Below are positions 26,646 through 35,408 of a stretch of DNA of 64,000 bases, piece by piece; position 1 is the stretch's first letter, and each line of letters opens with the position of its first letter. The stretch lies in the NCBI GenBank assembly GCA_963772335.1, contig CAVYXF010000015.1, positions 1 to 64,000 on the forward strand, read 5' to 3'. Under the pieces are notes generated by a model that was not told where the DNA came from, searched no databases, and worked only from the letters and a program-made list of their open reading frames with translations. Origin of the DNA: CAVYXF01 sp963772335. GTDB taxonomy: Bacteria > Pseudomonadota > Alphaproteobacteria > Rhizobiales > Rhodomicrobiaceae. A program made the translations under genes and the position numbers.

Positions 26646-28733
26646 ATGGCGGCTCCGCTTTCCGCAGCAACAATAGCGCAGGGAAACAGCCGTCAGGATG
26701 TGGGCTTTGCCATCGGCATTGTCTTCATCCTGACTGTGTTGTTTTTGCCGCTGCCGCCGATTCTGCTCGACATGGGGCTTGCCTTCTCGATCGCCCTATC
26801 GGTGCTGATCCTGATGGTGGCGCTGTGGATTCAGCGCCCGCTCGACTTCTCTGCCTTCCCGACCATCCTCTTGATCGCAACACTGCTACGCCTGTCGCTC
26901 AATATCGCCACGACCCGGCTCGTGCTCGCGCATGGGCAGGAAGGTGTGCAGGCCGCCGGCAATGTCATCGCCGGCTTTTCCAATTTCGTGATGGGCGGCG
27001 ACTTCCTGATCGGGACGATCGTGTTCGTCATCCTGATCACGGTGAACTTCCTCGTCATCACCAAGGGCGCGACGCGCATCGCCGAGGTGGGCGCGCGCTT
27101 CACCCTCGATGCCATTCCCGGCAAGCAGATGGCGATTGACGCCGACCTCACCGCCGGGCTGATCGACGAGCGCGAGGCGATGAAGCGCCGCCGCGAGCTA
27201 GAGGAGGAGAGCGCGTTCTTCGGCGCTATGGACGGCGCCTCAAAATTCGTGCGCGGCGACGCGATCGCGGGGCTGATCATCACCGGCGTGAACATCTTTG
27301 GCGGCGTGCTGATCGGCACCTTGCGGCACGGCCTGACTTTCGCCCAGGCCACGGATGTTTTCGTCAAGCTGTCGGTCGGCGACGGCCTCGTCACCCAGAT
27401 TCCGGCGCTGATTGTCTCGCTTGCTGCGGGTCTCCTGGTCTCCAAGGGCGGAACACGCGGCTCGGCCGATCAGGCCGTGTTTGACCAGCTCGGCAATTAT
27501 CCTCGGGCGGTGCTGGTCGCCGGGTCGGTGATGTTCGTGCTGTCGGCAGCGCCGGGCCTGCCGTTTCTGCCGTTTTCCGTGCTCGGCGCGCTCATGATGA
27601 CAACCGGCATCCTGGTGCCGCGCCGGCAAGCCGAGCAGCGCGTCAAGGAACAACAGAAGGTGCGCCAGGCTGAGGAGGAGGCTGAAGAGGAAGCGCGCTC
27701 CTCGGTACGCGAATCGCTCAAGACCACAGAGGTGGAGCTCTGTCTTGGCCGGCAGCTCTCCAGCGCCCTTCTGCCTGCCCACGCCGAGCTGGCCAGTCGC
27801 GTCGCGAAGATGCGCCGGAAATTCGCCAAGCAATACGGCTTCGTCGTGCCGGAGATCAAGCTGACGGACGACCTCTCGATCGAGCCGAAGACCTATCAGG
27901 TCAAGATGCACGGGACGGTAGTGGCCTCGGGAGAGCTGCGCATCGGCGACACGCTGATCATCATCGGGGACGGCCCAAAGCCGAGCGTTCCGGGTGATGA
28001 GACCCGTGAGCCGGCCTTTGGCATGAAGGCGATCTGGGTGCCGGAGATGTTCGCCAATATGGCGCGGCGCGAGGGCTTTACCCCAGTCGACAACATCTCG
28101 GTGCTGCTGACGCATCTGGGCGAAGTCATCCGCAACAATCTCGCTCAGCTCCTGTCCTATAAGGACATGCGCGTGCTGGTCGAGCGGCTCGACCCGGAAT
28201 ACCGGCGTTTGATCGACGAGATTATCCCGGCCCATCTCACCTATTCCGGTCTGCAGGCGGTGCTCAAACTCCTGCTCGCCGAGCGCATTTCGATCCGCAA
28301 TCTACACCTCATCCTGGAGGCCATCGCCGAGGTCGCACCGCATATGCGTCGCGTCGAGCAGCTTACCGAGCATGTGCGCATGCGCCTTGCCCAGCAGATT
28401 TGCGGCGATCTACTCGAGGGCGGCGTGCTGAAAGTGCTCCGCCTCGGCAATCGATGGGACCTCGTGTTCCATCAGGCGCTCAAGCGCGACGCCAAGGGCG
28501 ATGTCGCCGAGTTCGACATCGATCCGCGCCTCATCGAGCAGTTCAGCGCCGACGCGACCAAAGTGATCCGCCGCCTCATGGAGGAGGGGAATACTTTCGT
28601 GCTGGTCGCTGCGCCGGATGCCCGGCCCTATGTGCGCATGGTTGTCGAGCGGCTATTCCCGACGCTGCCGGTGCTTTCGCATCTGGAAATCGCGCGCGGC
28701 GTGCAGATCAAGTCGCTGGGCACGATCTCGTAG
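26646..28733 (+). CDS. flhA: flagellar biosynthesis protein FlhA
   Basis: A 695-residue FlhA, full length. The N-terminal 330 residues hold about eight membrane segments (opening GFAIGIVFILTVLFLPLPPI). The FHIPEP family signature is LDAIPGKQMAIDADL near residue 155. The C-terminal cytoplasmic domain, which docks chaperone-substrate complexes, spans roughly 360-695. FlhA is the largest part of the flagellar export gate and works with FlhB, FliP, FliQ and FliR. It starts a plus-strand run in which fliR follows after 4 bases. Confidence 0.97.
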   Translation: MAAPLSAATIAQGNSRQDVGFAIGIVFILTVLFLPLPPILLDMGLAFSIALSVLILMVALWIQRPLDFSAFPTILLIATLLRLSLNIATTRLVLAHGQEGVQAAGNVIAGFSNFVMGGDFLIGTIVFVILITVNFLVITKGATRIAEVGARFTLDAIPGKQMAIDADLTAGLIDEREAMKRRRELEEESAFFGAMDGASKFVRGDAIAGLIITGVNIFGGVLIGTLRHGLTFAQATDVFVKLSVGDGLVTQIPALIVSLAAGLLVSKGGTRGSADQAVFDQLGNYPRAVLVAGSVMFVLSAAPGLPFLPFSVLGALMMTTGILVPRRQAEQRVKEQQKVRQAEEEAEEEARSSVRESLKTTEVELCLGRQLSSALLPAHAELASRVAKMRRKFAKQYGFVVPEIKLTDDLSIEPKTYQVKMHGTVVASGELRIGDTLIIIGDGPKPSVPGDETREPAFGMKAIWVPEMFANMARREGFTPVDNISVLLTHLGEVIRNNLAQLLSYKDMRVLVERLDPEYRRLIDEIIPAHLTYSGLQAVLKLLLAERISIRNLHLILEAIAEVAPHMRRVEQLTEHVRMRLAQQICGDLLEGGVLKVLRLGNRWDLVFHQALKRDAKGDVAEFDIDPRLIEQFSADATKVIRRLMEEGNTFVLVAAPDARPYVRMVVERLFPTLPVLSHLEIARGVQIKSLGTIS

Positions 28734-28737
28734 ACCA

Positions 28738-29490
28738 ATGACCATCGGCTCCGATACCGTCCTGTTCTATTTCCTGTTGCTATGCCGCATCGGCGGCTGC
28801 CTGATGTTCATGCCCGGCTTTTCCAGTCCGCGCATTCCACCGCAAATCCGCATCTTCATCGCCATCTCCGGGACGCTGGCGCTTTCGCCGGTGCTGCTGC
28901 CGACGGTGGCTGCGGCGGTCGCAAAGGCCGACGAGGCGACGGTCTTGCAGCTCATGCTTAGCGAGACCACGATCGGCGCCCTGATCGGGCTGATGGGGCG
29001 GTTCTTCTATCTCGCCCTGGAATTCATGGCGACGGGGATCGCCTCCTCTATCGGATTCAGCACTCTTCCCGGCACCCCGATCGAGCATACCGACCCGATT
29101 CCCTCGATCGCCAACTTCGTCACGCTGACGGCGACGGTGCTATTCTTCATCACCGACCAGCATTGGGAGGTGATGCGCGGGCTAGTTGCTTCCTATACGG
29201 CCATGCCGATCGACAAAGGTTTCGCAACCGATCTCAGTCTTGCGCAGATGGGTGATGCACTCGGTGCCGCTTTCCTGCTGTCATTGCAGATCAGCAGCCC
29301 GTTCATCCTCTATGCCGTGGCAATCAACTTCCTGTTTGGCCTTGCCAATAAGTTAACACCACAGATCGCTGTTTACTTTATTTCTGTACCGATCGTTATG
29401 TTTGGAGGTTTACTTATTCTTTATTTTACAATCGCAGACTTTATGAAGCTGTTTATGACCGGCTTTATGGCCTGGCTGGCAAACGGGTAA
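28738..29490 (+). CDS. fliR: flagellar export gate protein FliR
   Basis: A 250-residue FliR with six hydrophobic segments, typical length. The opening VLFYFLLLCRIGGCLMFMPGF and the FMATGIASSIGFSTLPGT block are characteristic. FliR joins FliP and FliQ in the helical export gate. ATG 28738 was chosen because flhA ends at 28733; an open frame reaching back to 28618 overlaps flhA in another frame. Codon use near 29345-29440 is noticeably more AT-rich than the rest. Confidence 0.95.
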   Translation: MTIGSDTVLFYFLLLCRIGGCLMFMPGFSSPRIPPQIRIFIAISGTLALSPVLLPTVAAAVAKADEATVLQLMLSETTIGALIGLMGRFFYLALEFMATGIASSIGFSTLPGTPIEHTDPIPSIANFVTLTATVLFFITDQHWEVMRGLVASYTAMPIDKGFATDLSLAQMGDALGAAFLLSLQISSPFILYAVAINFLFGLANKLTPQIAVYFISVPIVMFGGLLILYFTIADFMKLFMTGFMAWLANG

Positions 29491-29495
29491 CGGAC

Positions 29496-29894
29496 ATGGC
29501 GAAGAATGCGCAACGGGCGGAGCGGCTGGTCAGAGCTTTGGCCAAGCTGCACCGCCTCGAGGAACTGAAGAAGATCGAGCTGCAGCGCCAGCTGAGCGAG
29601 CTCCGCCGCTCGGAGGAGGCGATCATCGACACGCTGAACAGCGACGGCGTGCTGCAGGGCATGTTGATGGACACGACGGCACGATTCCTGCGCTCGCTTG
29701 CCCGCGAGGCCGAACGCGTGTCCGAAGCGCAACGTCACCAGTCCAACAAGCTCCTGGACCGCGCCGGCAAGCTTCGCCGCGCAGAAAAGCTCCGCGACCG
29801 GCTCAGCGAGGGCCGCCAGAAGGCCGAGAGCGAGAAGCATCTGAGCGATGTCATCGAGCGGTATGCCGGACAGGGCCGCGCAAGCCTCCCATAA
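29496..29894 (+). CDS. FliJ-like coiled-coil flagellar protein
   Basis: A 132-residue, highly charged, almost wholly helical protein (LHRLEELKKIELQRQLSELR, then LAREAERVSEAQRHQSNKLL). Size, coiled-coil character and place among export genes fit FliJ, the export ATPase stalk, but sequence similarity to FliJ is not obvious by eye. It follows fliR by 5 bases. If it is FliJ, its usual neighbour fliI lies far away at 56125 in this genome. Confidence 0.6.
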   Translation: MAKNAQRAERLVRALAKLHRLEELKKIELQRQLSELRRSEEAIIDTLNSDGVLQGMLMDTTARFLRSLAREAERVSEAQRHQSNKLLDRAGKLRRAEKLRDRLSEGRQKAESEKHLSDVIERYAGQGRASLP

Positions 29895-29900
29895 GCAGCG

Positions 29901-29917
29901 CCGCCTATAAGAGGCGG
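29901..29917 (+). promoter_or_regulatory. hairpin ahead of the rod-binding protein gene
   Basis: CCGCCT (29901-29906) and AGGCGG (29912-29917) form a perfect 6-bp stem with a 5-base loop just after the FliJ-like gene. It ends 6 bases before an in-frame ATG at 29923 and contains that ATG's only purine-rich stretch. It could shut off the upstream ATG and leave the TTG at 29950 as the working start. Confidence 0.35.
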
Positions 29918-29949
29918 ATATTATGCCTGAAAATTACGGAGGGCGACCT

Positions 29950-30564
29950 TTGGCGATACATCCGCCATCCGACCTGGTTCTCGACGTTGCTGCCGCAGCG
30001 CATCCCGCGAAGATGCAGGCGGCTGCTGCGCGCCTTGAGCAAGCCGCAGTGGAAAAGAGCGGGGCCGATTTTACACGCGACCTTGAGGCGGTCGCAAAAG
30101 CCAGCGCCGCCAGGAGCGCCGCTGCCGAGCCCACCCCAGCCGTGACGTCGCATCCGGCTCAGCCGGCGCCCGCGGCACCGTCTCCACCCGCCGCTTCCCA
30201 GGATGAGAGCCGGACCAAAGCCATGGAGAAAATGGAGGCCTTTTTCCTGCAGACCGTCGTCGACGAGATTCTGCCTAAGGATGCCGAGAGCGTATTCGGC
30301 AGCGGCCTGGCGGGCGACGTCTGGAAGTCGATGCTGGCTGAGCATGTTGCAGCTGAGATCGCCAAGAGCATGAAATTCGGCATCGCCGAGCGCCTTGCGG
30401 GCAACCACTTCAATAACCAGCATGCGACGACCAGCAGCGCGGCGGTTTCCTCCTCCGATCAGACCCGCCCCGGCAACAATCTGTCATTCCTGCAGGAGCA
30501 GTCGCAAAAGCCCACCGATGCAGGACCGATGACCTCCGGCGCTACTGCGCTGAAGCGGAGCTGA
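29950..30564 (+). CDS. rod-binding protein (FlgJ N-terminal type)
   Basis: A 204-residue protein of the rod-binding family, equivalent to the N-terminal half of FlgJ without the muramidase half. It opens IHPPSDLVLDVAAAAHP, has a 45-residue Pro/Ala linker, then the rod-binding core MEKMEAFFLQTVVDEILPKD, FGSGLAGDVWKSMLAEHVAAEIAKS. The core caps the growing rod in the periplasm. TTG 29950 is preferred: GGAGGG lies 6 bases upstream and the N-terminus then matches related proteins (PPSD..LDV). ATG 29923 would add nine residues. The missing muramidase activity may come from the transglycosylase at 36389. Confidence 0.75.
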   Translation: MAIHPPSDLVLDVAAAAHPAKMQAAAARLEQAAVEKSGADFTRDLEAVAKASAARSAAAEPTPAVTSHPAQPAPAAPSPPAASQDESRTKAMEKMEAFFLQTVVDEILPKDAESVFGSGLAGDVWKSMLAEHVAAEIAKSMKFGIAERLAGNHFNNQHATTSSAAVSSSDQTRPGNNLSFLQEQSQKPTDAGPMTSGATALKRS

Positions 30565-30567
30565 TGA

Positions 30568-31038
30568 ATGCGTCCCCCATCCGCCAGGCCATCCCCTCCG
30601 GCAGTTTCGCCGAGCGGCGACAAGGCGCCAGGCGCCTCAATGACCAAGGCAAGCTCAGCGCCGCAAGAGGCGCAGGAGAAGCGCGTTAACGCCATGCTCG
30701 GCAAGGCGGTGCGGCGCCTGGAGGACATTGTCGATCAGGAGACGACGGCGCTGCGCAGCCGCACGGCTCTCGACTTGAACGAGTCCAACAACAAGAAGAG
30801 TCAGGGCCTGCTTGAGCTTGACAGCGCGCTGCGTCTGCTCGGGGGAGCGCAGCCGAGCGAGGAGGTGAAAGCGGCACTGCGGGTCTTGCGCAAGAAGCTC
30901 GACGCCAACCACGATGTCCTCAAAACGCACCTGGAGGCCGTTCGCGAAGTGGCGGCGATCATCGCCGAGGCGATCCGGAGCGTCGAATTGGATGGCACCT
31001 ATTCCGGCTCGTTCCGAAGCAAGGGGCCGGCGCCTTGA
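30568..31038 (+). CDS. FlgN-like flagellar chaperone
   Basis: A 156-residue helical protein in the position and size range of FlgN, the export chaperone of the hook-filament junction proteins. VNAMLGKAVRRLEDIVDQET is followed by an amphipathic helix with ALDLNESNNKKSQGLLELDS, a block typical of FlgN-like proteins of Rhizobiales, and a second long helix ending VREVAAIIAEAIRSVE. The first 24 residues are Pro/Ser-rich and an ATG at codon 25 is an alternative start. The stop of the previous gene is 3 bases upstream and GGAGC precedes the ATG. Confidence 0.65.
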   Translation: MRPPSARPSPPAVSPSGDKAPGASMTKASSAPQEAQEKRVNAMLGKAVRRLEDIVDQETTALRSRTALDLNESNNKKSQGLLELDSALRLLGGAQPSEEVKAALRVLRKKLDANHDVLKTHLEAVREVAAIIAEAIRSVELDGTYSGSFRSKGPAP

Positions 31039-31496
31039 TCAAGACCATTCTCATCGGCGTTTGGGTCTGTGCGGTGACGCTTGGCGCCGCCTATGGGGTC
31101 ATGGTCTGGCAGCAGAAGAGTGCGGCAACGGCGGAGGCGAAAAGCCAGGAGCCGGCGAAAGTCGAACAGCACACGACGAAAATGATCAACGTGCCGATCA
31201 TCACCGACGGCGCGGTGCAGGGCTATGTTCTCGCCCAGTTCGTGTTCAGCGTGGAAGCCGACAAATTGAAGGAGTTGTCCACAAACCCTGATCTGATCGT
31301 CGTCGACGAAGCGTTCAAATTGATCTATGCCGGCGAAATCGTCGATTTCAGGCATCTGCGGCGGACCGATATTACGGCCTTGTCGAAAATCATCGTTGAG
31401 AATGTCAACAAGCGTCTCGGCCAGAACATCGTGCATGACGTGCTGGTCCAGGAGTTGAACTACCTTCCAAGGGACCAGCTTCGCAGCAGCGGATAA
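31035..31496 (+). CDS. FliL-like single-pass membrane protein
   Basis: A 153-residue protein with one N-terminal membrane segment (TILIGVWVCAVTLGAAYGVMVW), a short charged linker and a periplasmic domain (VPIITDGAVQGYVLAQFVFS, ending VNKRLGQNIVHDVLVQELNY). The helix-strand ending VN..L...IV.DVL.QE resembles the stomatin-like C-terminus of FliL. TTG at 31035 overlaps the FlgN-like stop by 4 bases. A second, standard FliL is encoded at 45139. The protein may bind near the stator or rod; no function is established by the sequence alone. Confidence 0.65.
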   Translation: MIKTILIGVWVCAVTLGAAYGVMVWQQKSAATAEAKSQEPAKVEQHTTKMINVPIITDGAVQGYVLAQFVFSVEADKLKELSTNPDLIVVDEAFKLIYAGEIVDFRHLRRTDITALSKIIVENVNKRLGQNIVHDVLVQELNYLPRDQLRSSG

Positions 31497-31580
31497 CCAG
31501 CGCAGAAAGCGTCATGATCGTGAATATTGGGGAGATATTCCGGGCTGTGGCGTTGCGTCGTCCGGCGGAAAGCTAGCGCT

Positions 31581-32594
31581 ATGGCCGACGCAGCCGTCGA
31601 TGCCATTTTTGCATCCCGTAAGCTCAATGGACGGGAGAAGGTCGCGGTTTTGCTGCTGGCGATGGGCAAGCCGCTAGCTGAGCGCCTTATCAAGCATTTC
31701 GATGAAGACGAGATTAAGCTGCTGGCGAAATCGGCTGCGGAGCTGGGAACGGTGCCGCGGCGCATGCTGGACGAGATCGTGGAGGAATTCACCGACGTCC
31801 TCTCCATCGGCACTGACCTGCGAGGGTCGATCGGGGAGGCTGAGCAATTGCTGTCCGGCGTCGTGTCCCAGGAGCAATTGGCCGAGATCATGCAGGATGT
31901 CCGCGGCGATCACACCCGTGCGGTGTGGCCGAGGTTGTCGCAGATGTCGGAGATCCCGGTTTCGCAGTTCCTCGCCCGCGAACATCCGCAGATCGCGGCC
32001 TTCGTGCTGTCGAAAGCGGCCCCGCCGCTCGCAGCCGCTGTGCTGGAGACTTTCCCCGCCGATTTGCGCAACGAGCTGATGCGGCGCATGCTGACCATGA
32101 AGCATGTGATGGATATACCGTTGAGAATGCTCGAGGCCTCGCTTGGCGAAGAGCTGCTGCGCAAAGCTGCCCGCAATAGCGGCGACGACGTTCACGCGCG
32201 AATCGCGAACATCATCAACCGTATGAAGCGCGAGCATATGGACGAGGTATTCGACGTTCTTAACGAGTTCCGGCCGAAGGAAGCGGAGAAGGTGAAGGCC
32301 CTGCTGTTCACTTTCGACGATCTCGTCAAGCTGACACCCGAGGCCGTGCAGCGTGTCTTCGAGCAGGTGCCGCCCGAGCGCGTCATTCTGGCGCTGCAAG
32401 GCGCCGATCCGCAGCTGGCAGACCTCGTTCTCGGCTCGCTCGGCGCCCGCAATCGCCGCATGATCGAGCAGGAGTTGCAAAACGCCGCCAGTGCCTCAGC
32501 TCGCGATGTCCAGAAGGCGCGGCGTGCGATCGCCGATCTGGTGCTGGAAATGTCGCAGCGCGGTCAGATCGACTTGCATCCTGACGAGGCCTAA
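31581..32594 (+). CDS. fliG: flagellar motor switch protein FliG
   Basis: A 337-residue FliG, full length. The N-terminal domain (LNGREKVAVLLLAMGKPLAERLIKHFDEDEI) binds FliF. The middle domain includes EHPQIAAFVLSKAAPPLAAAVLETFP, the EHPQT-type motif, here EHPQI. The C-terminal domain carries the charged torque helix near LTPEAVQRVFEQVPPERVILALQG. ATG 31581 gives a natural N-terminus; an upstream in-frame ATG at 31527 is less likely. It precedes fliM by 85 bases. Confidence 0.95.
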   Translation: MADAAVDAIFASRKLNGREKVAVLLLAMGKPLAERLIKHFDEDEIKLLAKSAAELGTVPRRMLDEIVEEFTDVLSIGTDLRGSIGEAEQLLSGVVSQEQLAEIMQDVRGDHTRAVWPRLSQMSEIPVSQFLAREHPQIAAFVLSKAAPPLAAAVLETFPADLRNELMRRMLTMKHVMDIPLRMLEASLGEELLRKAARNSGDDVHARIANIINRMKREHMDEVFDVLNEFRPKEAEKVKALLFTFDDLVKLTPEAVQRVFEQVPPERVILALQGADPQLADLVLGSLGARNRRMIEQELQNAASASARDVQKARRAIADLVLEMSQRGQIDLHPDEA

Positions 32595-32679
32595 GGCGGG
32601 GTTGCGGCCTCAGCCCCAGGCAAGCCATTTTCCCTACCCTGCCTGCAATTCGGCGACAGCGCCCGAGGACAGGTAAGCC

Positions 32680-33633
32680 ATGCCCGACGTTAAAGACCCT
32701 GCCGCTTCCCGCCGCATGGTTCAAAAGCTTTTGGAACCGCCGAAGCTGTCCATCGACCGCTTGCCGGTGCTGCACACCATATTCGAGCGTGTCGCCACTT
32801 CCTGCGTCGAGCACCTGCGCCAATATTGCGCAACACCCACGACGTTCTTCGTTAATCAGGTTAAGACCGGCAACAGCTGGGACATCCTCAACTCCTACGA
32901 AGACAGCATCGCCGTCGTCTATTATGTGCCCGAATGGGATGCGAACGTGCTGATCGGGGTGGACCGAAAATTCGTCTTCTCACTCCTGGAGGCGACCTAC
33001 GGTGCCGACGGCAGCGAGCCCCCTTTTGATTCGGACCGGCCCTTTTCCGCTTTCGAGGCGCGCTTCGCTAAGGAAATTATCGCGCTGGCCACACAGGCGC
33101 TCGAGACCTGCTTTGAATCCGTCGCCAATATCAGCTTCAAGTTTGAGCGGCTAGAGACAACAATCGAATTCACGATTCTCGGACCGAACGATGTCCCGGT
33201 GGTGGCTGCACAGCTCTTGTTTCAGATCGGCGATTTGGGCGGGCGCATGTTCGTGCTGGTGCCGCAGGCAGCGCTCTATCCGATGCGCAAGAAGCTGGAG
33301 CGTGAGCATCAGCCGGTCACGCTGCACACCGATCCACGCTGGACGAGGCAGATGCAAAAGGGGGTCGCGCGCACCGACGTGCAGCTTACTGCCATTCTCG
33401 AGAAGAAGATGATGACGCTCGGCGAGATCACACAGCTGGAGGTGGGCCAGCTTCTGCAATTGCGCACCAACAGCGGCGATCTGATCGCGCTGGAAAGCGC
33501 CGGCGAGCCCTTGTTCCGCTGCAAGCTGGCTCAGTCCAAGGGGGCGTTCATCCTGGTCATCGAAACGACGGTCAGCACCAAGGACGAGTTCATCGGCGAG
33601 ATCCTCAACAATCCGCAGAAGCCGCAGAGTTGA
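32680..33633 (+). CDS. fliM: flagellar motor switch protein FliM
   Basis: A 317-residue FliM. The central CheC-like domain spans about 40-215 (SILNSY-like segment SWDILNSYEDSIAVVYYVPEW and FEARFAKEIIALATQALETC), and the C-terminal SpoA domain is VQLTAILEKKMMTLGEITQLEVGQLLQLR. The canonical N-terminal CheY-binding peptide (LSQEEIDALL type) is not visible; the N-terminus reads DVKDPAASRRMVQKLLEPPK. GAGGACAGG lies upstream of the ATG. It converges with cheB, 10 bases apart. Its partner FliN is encoded at 53040. Confidence 0.93.
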   Translation: MPDVKDPAASRRMVQKLLEPPKLSIDRLPVLHTIFERVATSCVEHLRQYCATPTTFFVNQVKTGNSWDILNSYEDSIAVVYYVPEWDANVLIGVDRKFVFSLLEATYGADGSEPPFDSDRPFSAFEARFAKEIIALATQALETCFESVANISFKFERLETTIEFTILGPNDVPVVAAQLLFQIGDLGGRMFVLVPQAALYPMRKKLEREHQPVTLHTDPRWTRQMQKGVARTDVQLTAILEKKMMTLGEITQLEVGQLLQLRTNSGDLIALESAGEPLFRCKLAQSKGAFILVIETTVSTKDEFIGEILNNPQKPQS

Positions 33634-33643
33634 GACCGCTGCG

Positions 33644-34660
33644 TCACACGCCGAGGCTGGAGCGGATGCGCGGGCCGATCTGCTCGAGCGGCAGCACTTC
33701 GTCCGCCGCGCCGGCATCGGCGACCGCTCTCGGCATGCCGTAAACGACGCAGCTTGCCTGATCCTGCGCGAGCGTATAACCGCCCGCATTGTGCAGCCGG
33801 ATGAACTCCTTAGCGCCATCATTCCCCATGCCGGTCAGCATGACGCCGAGGATCTGCTTTCCGAATGCGGTGATGGCGCTTTCGGTCAGCACATCAACGC
33901 TGGGCTTGTAAAGGCTCTCGCCCCGATCCGGCTCGACCTTGAGATGGGTGGCGGTTAGGCGCAGATGCTTGCCTCCGGGGCCGATGTGAACCGTGCCGCG
34001 CAATAGCGGCATGCCGTCCGTTGCCTCTACGACACGGAGCGGGCAGATATCGTTGAGGCGCTTGGCGAGAGCCAGCGTGAATTGGGCCGGCATGTGCTGG
34101 GCGACGACGATCGGTACGGGCAGATTCGCCGGCAGAGTGCGCAGCACTTCCTGAAGCGCCTGAGGTCCCCCTGTGCTCGACCCGATCACCACGACTTTCG
34201 CCGGCACGCGAGTGAGTGTCCTTGTTGGCCGAGGCGGCGGCGGGGCCGCTGTCCGCCGCGTCGCCATGATCCTGCGGGCAAGACTGGCATTCACGGCGGC
34301 CAGGAGCTTCTCGTGGATCAGCTCGGCGCCCTTAGCCTTCGGGATGAAATCGACCGCTCCGATTGTAAGCGCGTCGATCGTGATCTTGGCACCGGCTTCG
34401 GTGACGGCGCTGACCATAATCACCGGGATTGTGCTCTTGGCGACGATGGCCTTGAGGGCTTCCAGCCCGTTCATGACGGGCATTTCGACGTCCAGCGTAA
34501 CAACGTCAGGCTTCAGGCTCAGCGCCTTATCGACGCCTTCGCGGCCGTTTTCCGCTGTGTCGATGACTTTGAAGCGCGCGTCCTGCTCGATCCGCCGCTT
34601 GAGGGCGCTTCGCATGAACGATGAGTTGTCCACAACCAGCACACGGATGGGGTGCGCCAT
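33644..34660 (-). CDS. cheB: chemotaxis glutamate methylesterase CheB
   Basis: A 338-residue CheB. The N-terminal receiver has the phospho-acceptor Asp57 in VVTLDVEMPVMNG. The C-terminal methylesterase has the catalytic triad residues Ser162 (GSSTGGP), His189 (VAQHMPAQF) and Asp281 (LTGMGNDGA). A Pro/Arg-rich linker lies at about 137-150. CheB removes methyl groups from chemoreceptors and deamidates them. It is separated from the cheA-W-Y-R operon by about 24 kb and converges with fliM. Confidence 0.96.
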   Translation of the reverse strand: MAHPIRVLVVDNSSFMRSALKRRIEQDARFKVIDTAENGREGVDKALSLKPDVVTLDVEMPVMNGLEALKAIVAKSTIPVIMVSAVTEAGAKITIDALTIGAVDFIPKAKGAELIHEKLLAAVNASLARRIMATRRTAAPPPPRPTRTLTRVPAKVVVIGSSTGGPQALQEVLRTLPANLPVPIVVAQHMPAQFTLALAKRLNDICPLRVVEATDGMPLLRGTVHIGPGGKHLRLTATHLKVEPDRGESLYKPSVDVLTESAITAFGKQILGVMLTGMGNDGAKEFIRLHNAGGYTLAQDQASCVVYGMPRAVADAGAADEVLPLEQIGPRIRSSLGV

Positions 34661-35408
34661 TCCCGTCTCCTCGTCAGTCTGTGGAAGCGCGTTTATGCGT
34701 CATGGAAGACTTCGGCCTCTTTGACGTGGTGGCGAGAGATGGGACAAGTGCCAAGCGACCGTTCGGGGCGCGAGATCGTTGGCATTCAGCGCGCGCGCAT
34801 GCGGTCCGCGCTCTGGTGCCGTCCGCCGCGTATAAGATGGGGATGGCGGAAATCGATGACCCGCACGGGCACGGGGCGCTTCGGCACTTCGCGTTCGTGC
34901 AAGAAAGGTAAGCTTGAGACGGCGCTGCTGAGCCGCTGGGCCACGCGCTGCAGAAGTGTGCGCAACCTGCGCTCCAGGCGATCGACTGTCATGCCGTGTT
35001 CTCCGGCGGAAATTCTTCTCTCGGCGCCAACACCGACCGTCATCTAACCGGGCCCGCTCGCGATCTACTTCTTCTGACGAGCGCGGTAGATAATTGTCAA
35101 CCAGCGCAACCTACAATTGCGGATATACGTCAGAAACTCTTGAGGAAGCCTTACGCTGTCGCAGCGCAAAACCGGATGACCGCGAAGCTGAACATCGAGC
35201 GGTTCGGAACAGCTTCGCGCAAGCCATTCCGCCTCTAATCGAGGCGAGATGCAATCCGCGGGGATCGGAATGCCGCAGGGTGCTCCTTGTTCGGCGCCGC
35301 ATCGGTGGTTGGCGACTGACATACCTCATCTGTTCTGGCGGCCGGATTGCCTGAGCCTCAAAGGGGGAAGGCAAATGGTGCAGGGACAGAAACCGTCTGG
35401 AGACACTG
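34661..35408. other. 748-bp interval between cheB and cheY
   Basis: No well-supported gene fills this interval. A minus-strand frame at 34786-34992 is the only candidate and is listed separately. GGGGGAAGG at about 35362-35370 precedes a 13-codon frame that overlaps the cheY start. The cheB and cheY promoters must lie here. Confidence 0.5.
34786..34992 (-). CDS. possible small basic protein
   Basis: A 68-codon frame beginning MTVDRLERRLRTLLQRVAQR, with GGAGAA about 8 bases upstream of the ATG. The product is very Arg-rich and not recognised. It is transcribed in the direction of cheB. The composition could equally come from chance in GC-rich DNA, so it is offered with low confidence. Confidence 0.25.
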   Translation of the reverse strand: MTVDRLERRLRTLLQRVAQRLSSAVSSLPFLHEREVPKRPVPVRVIDFRHPHLIRGGRHQSADRMRAR

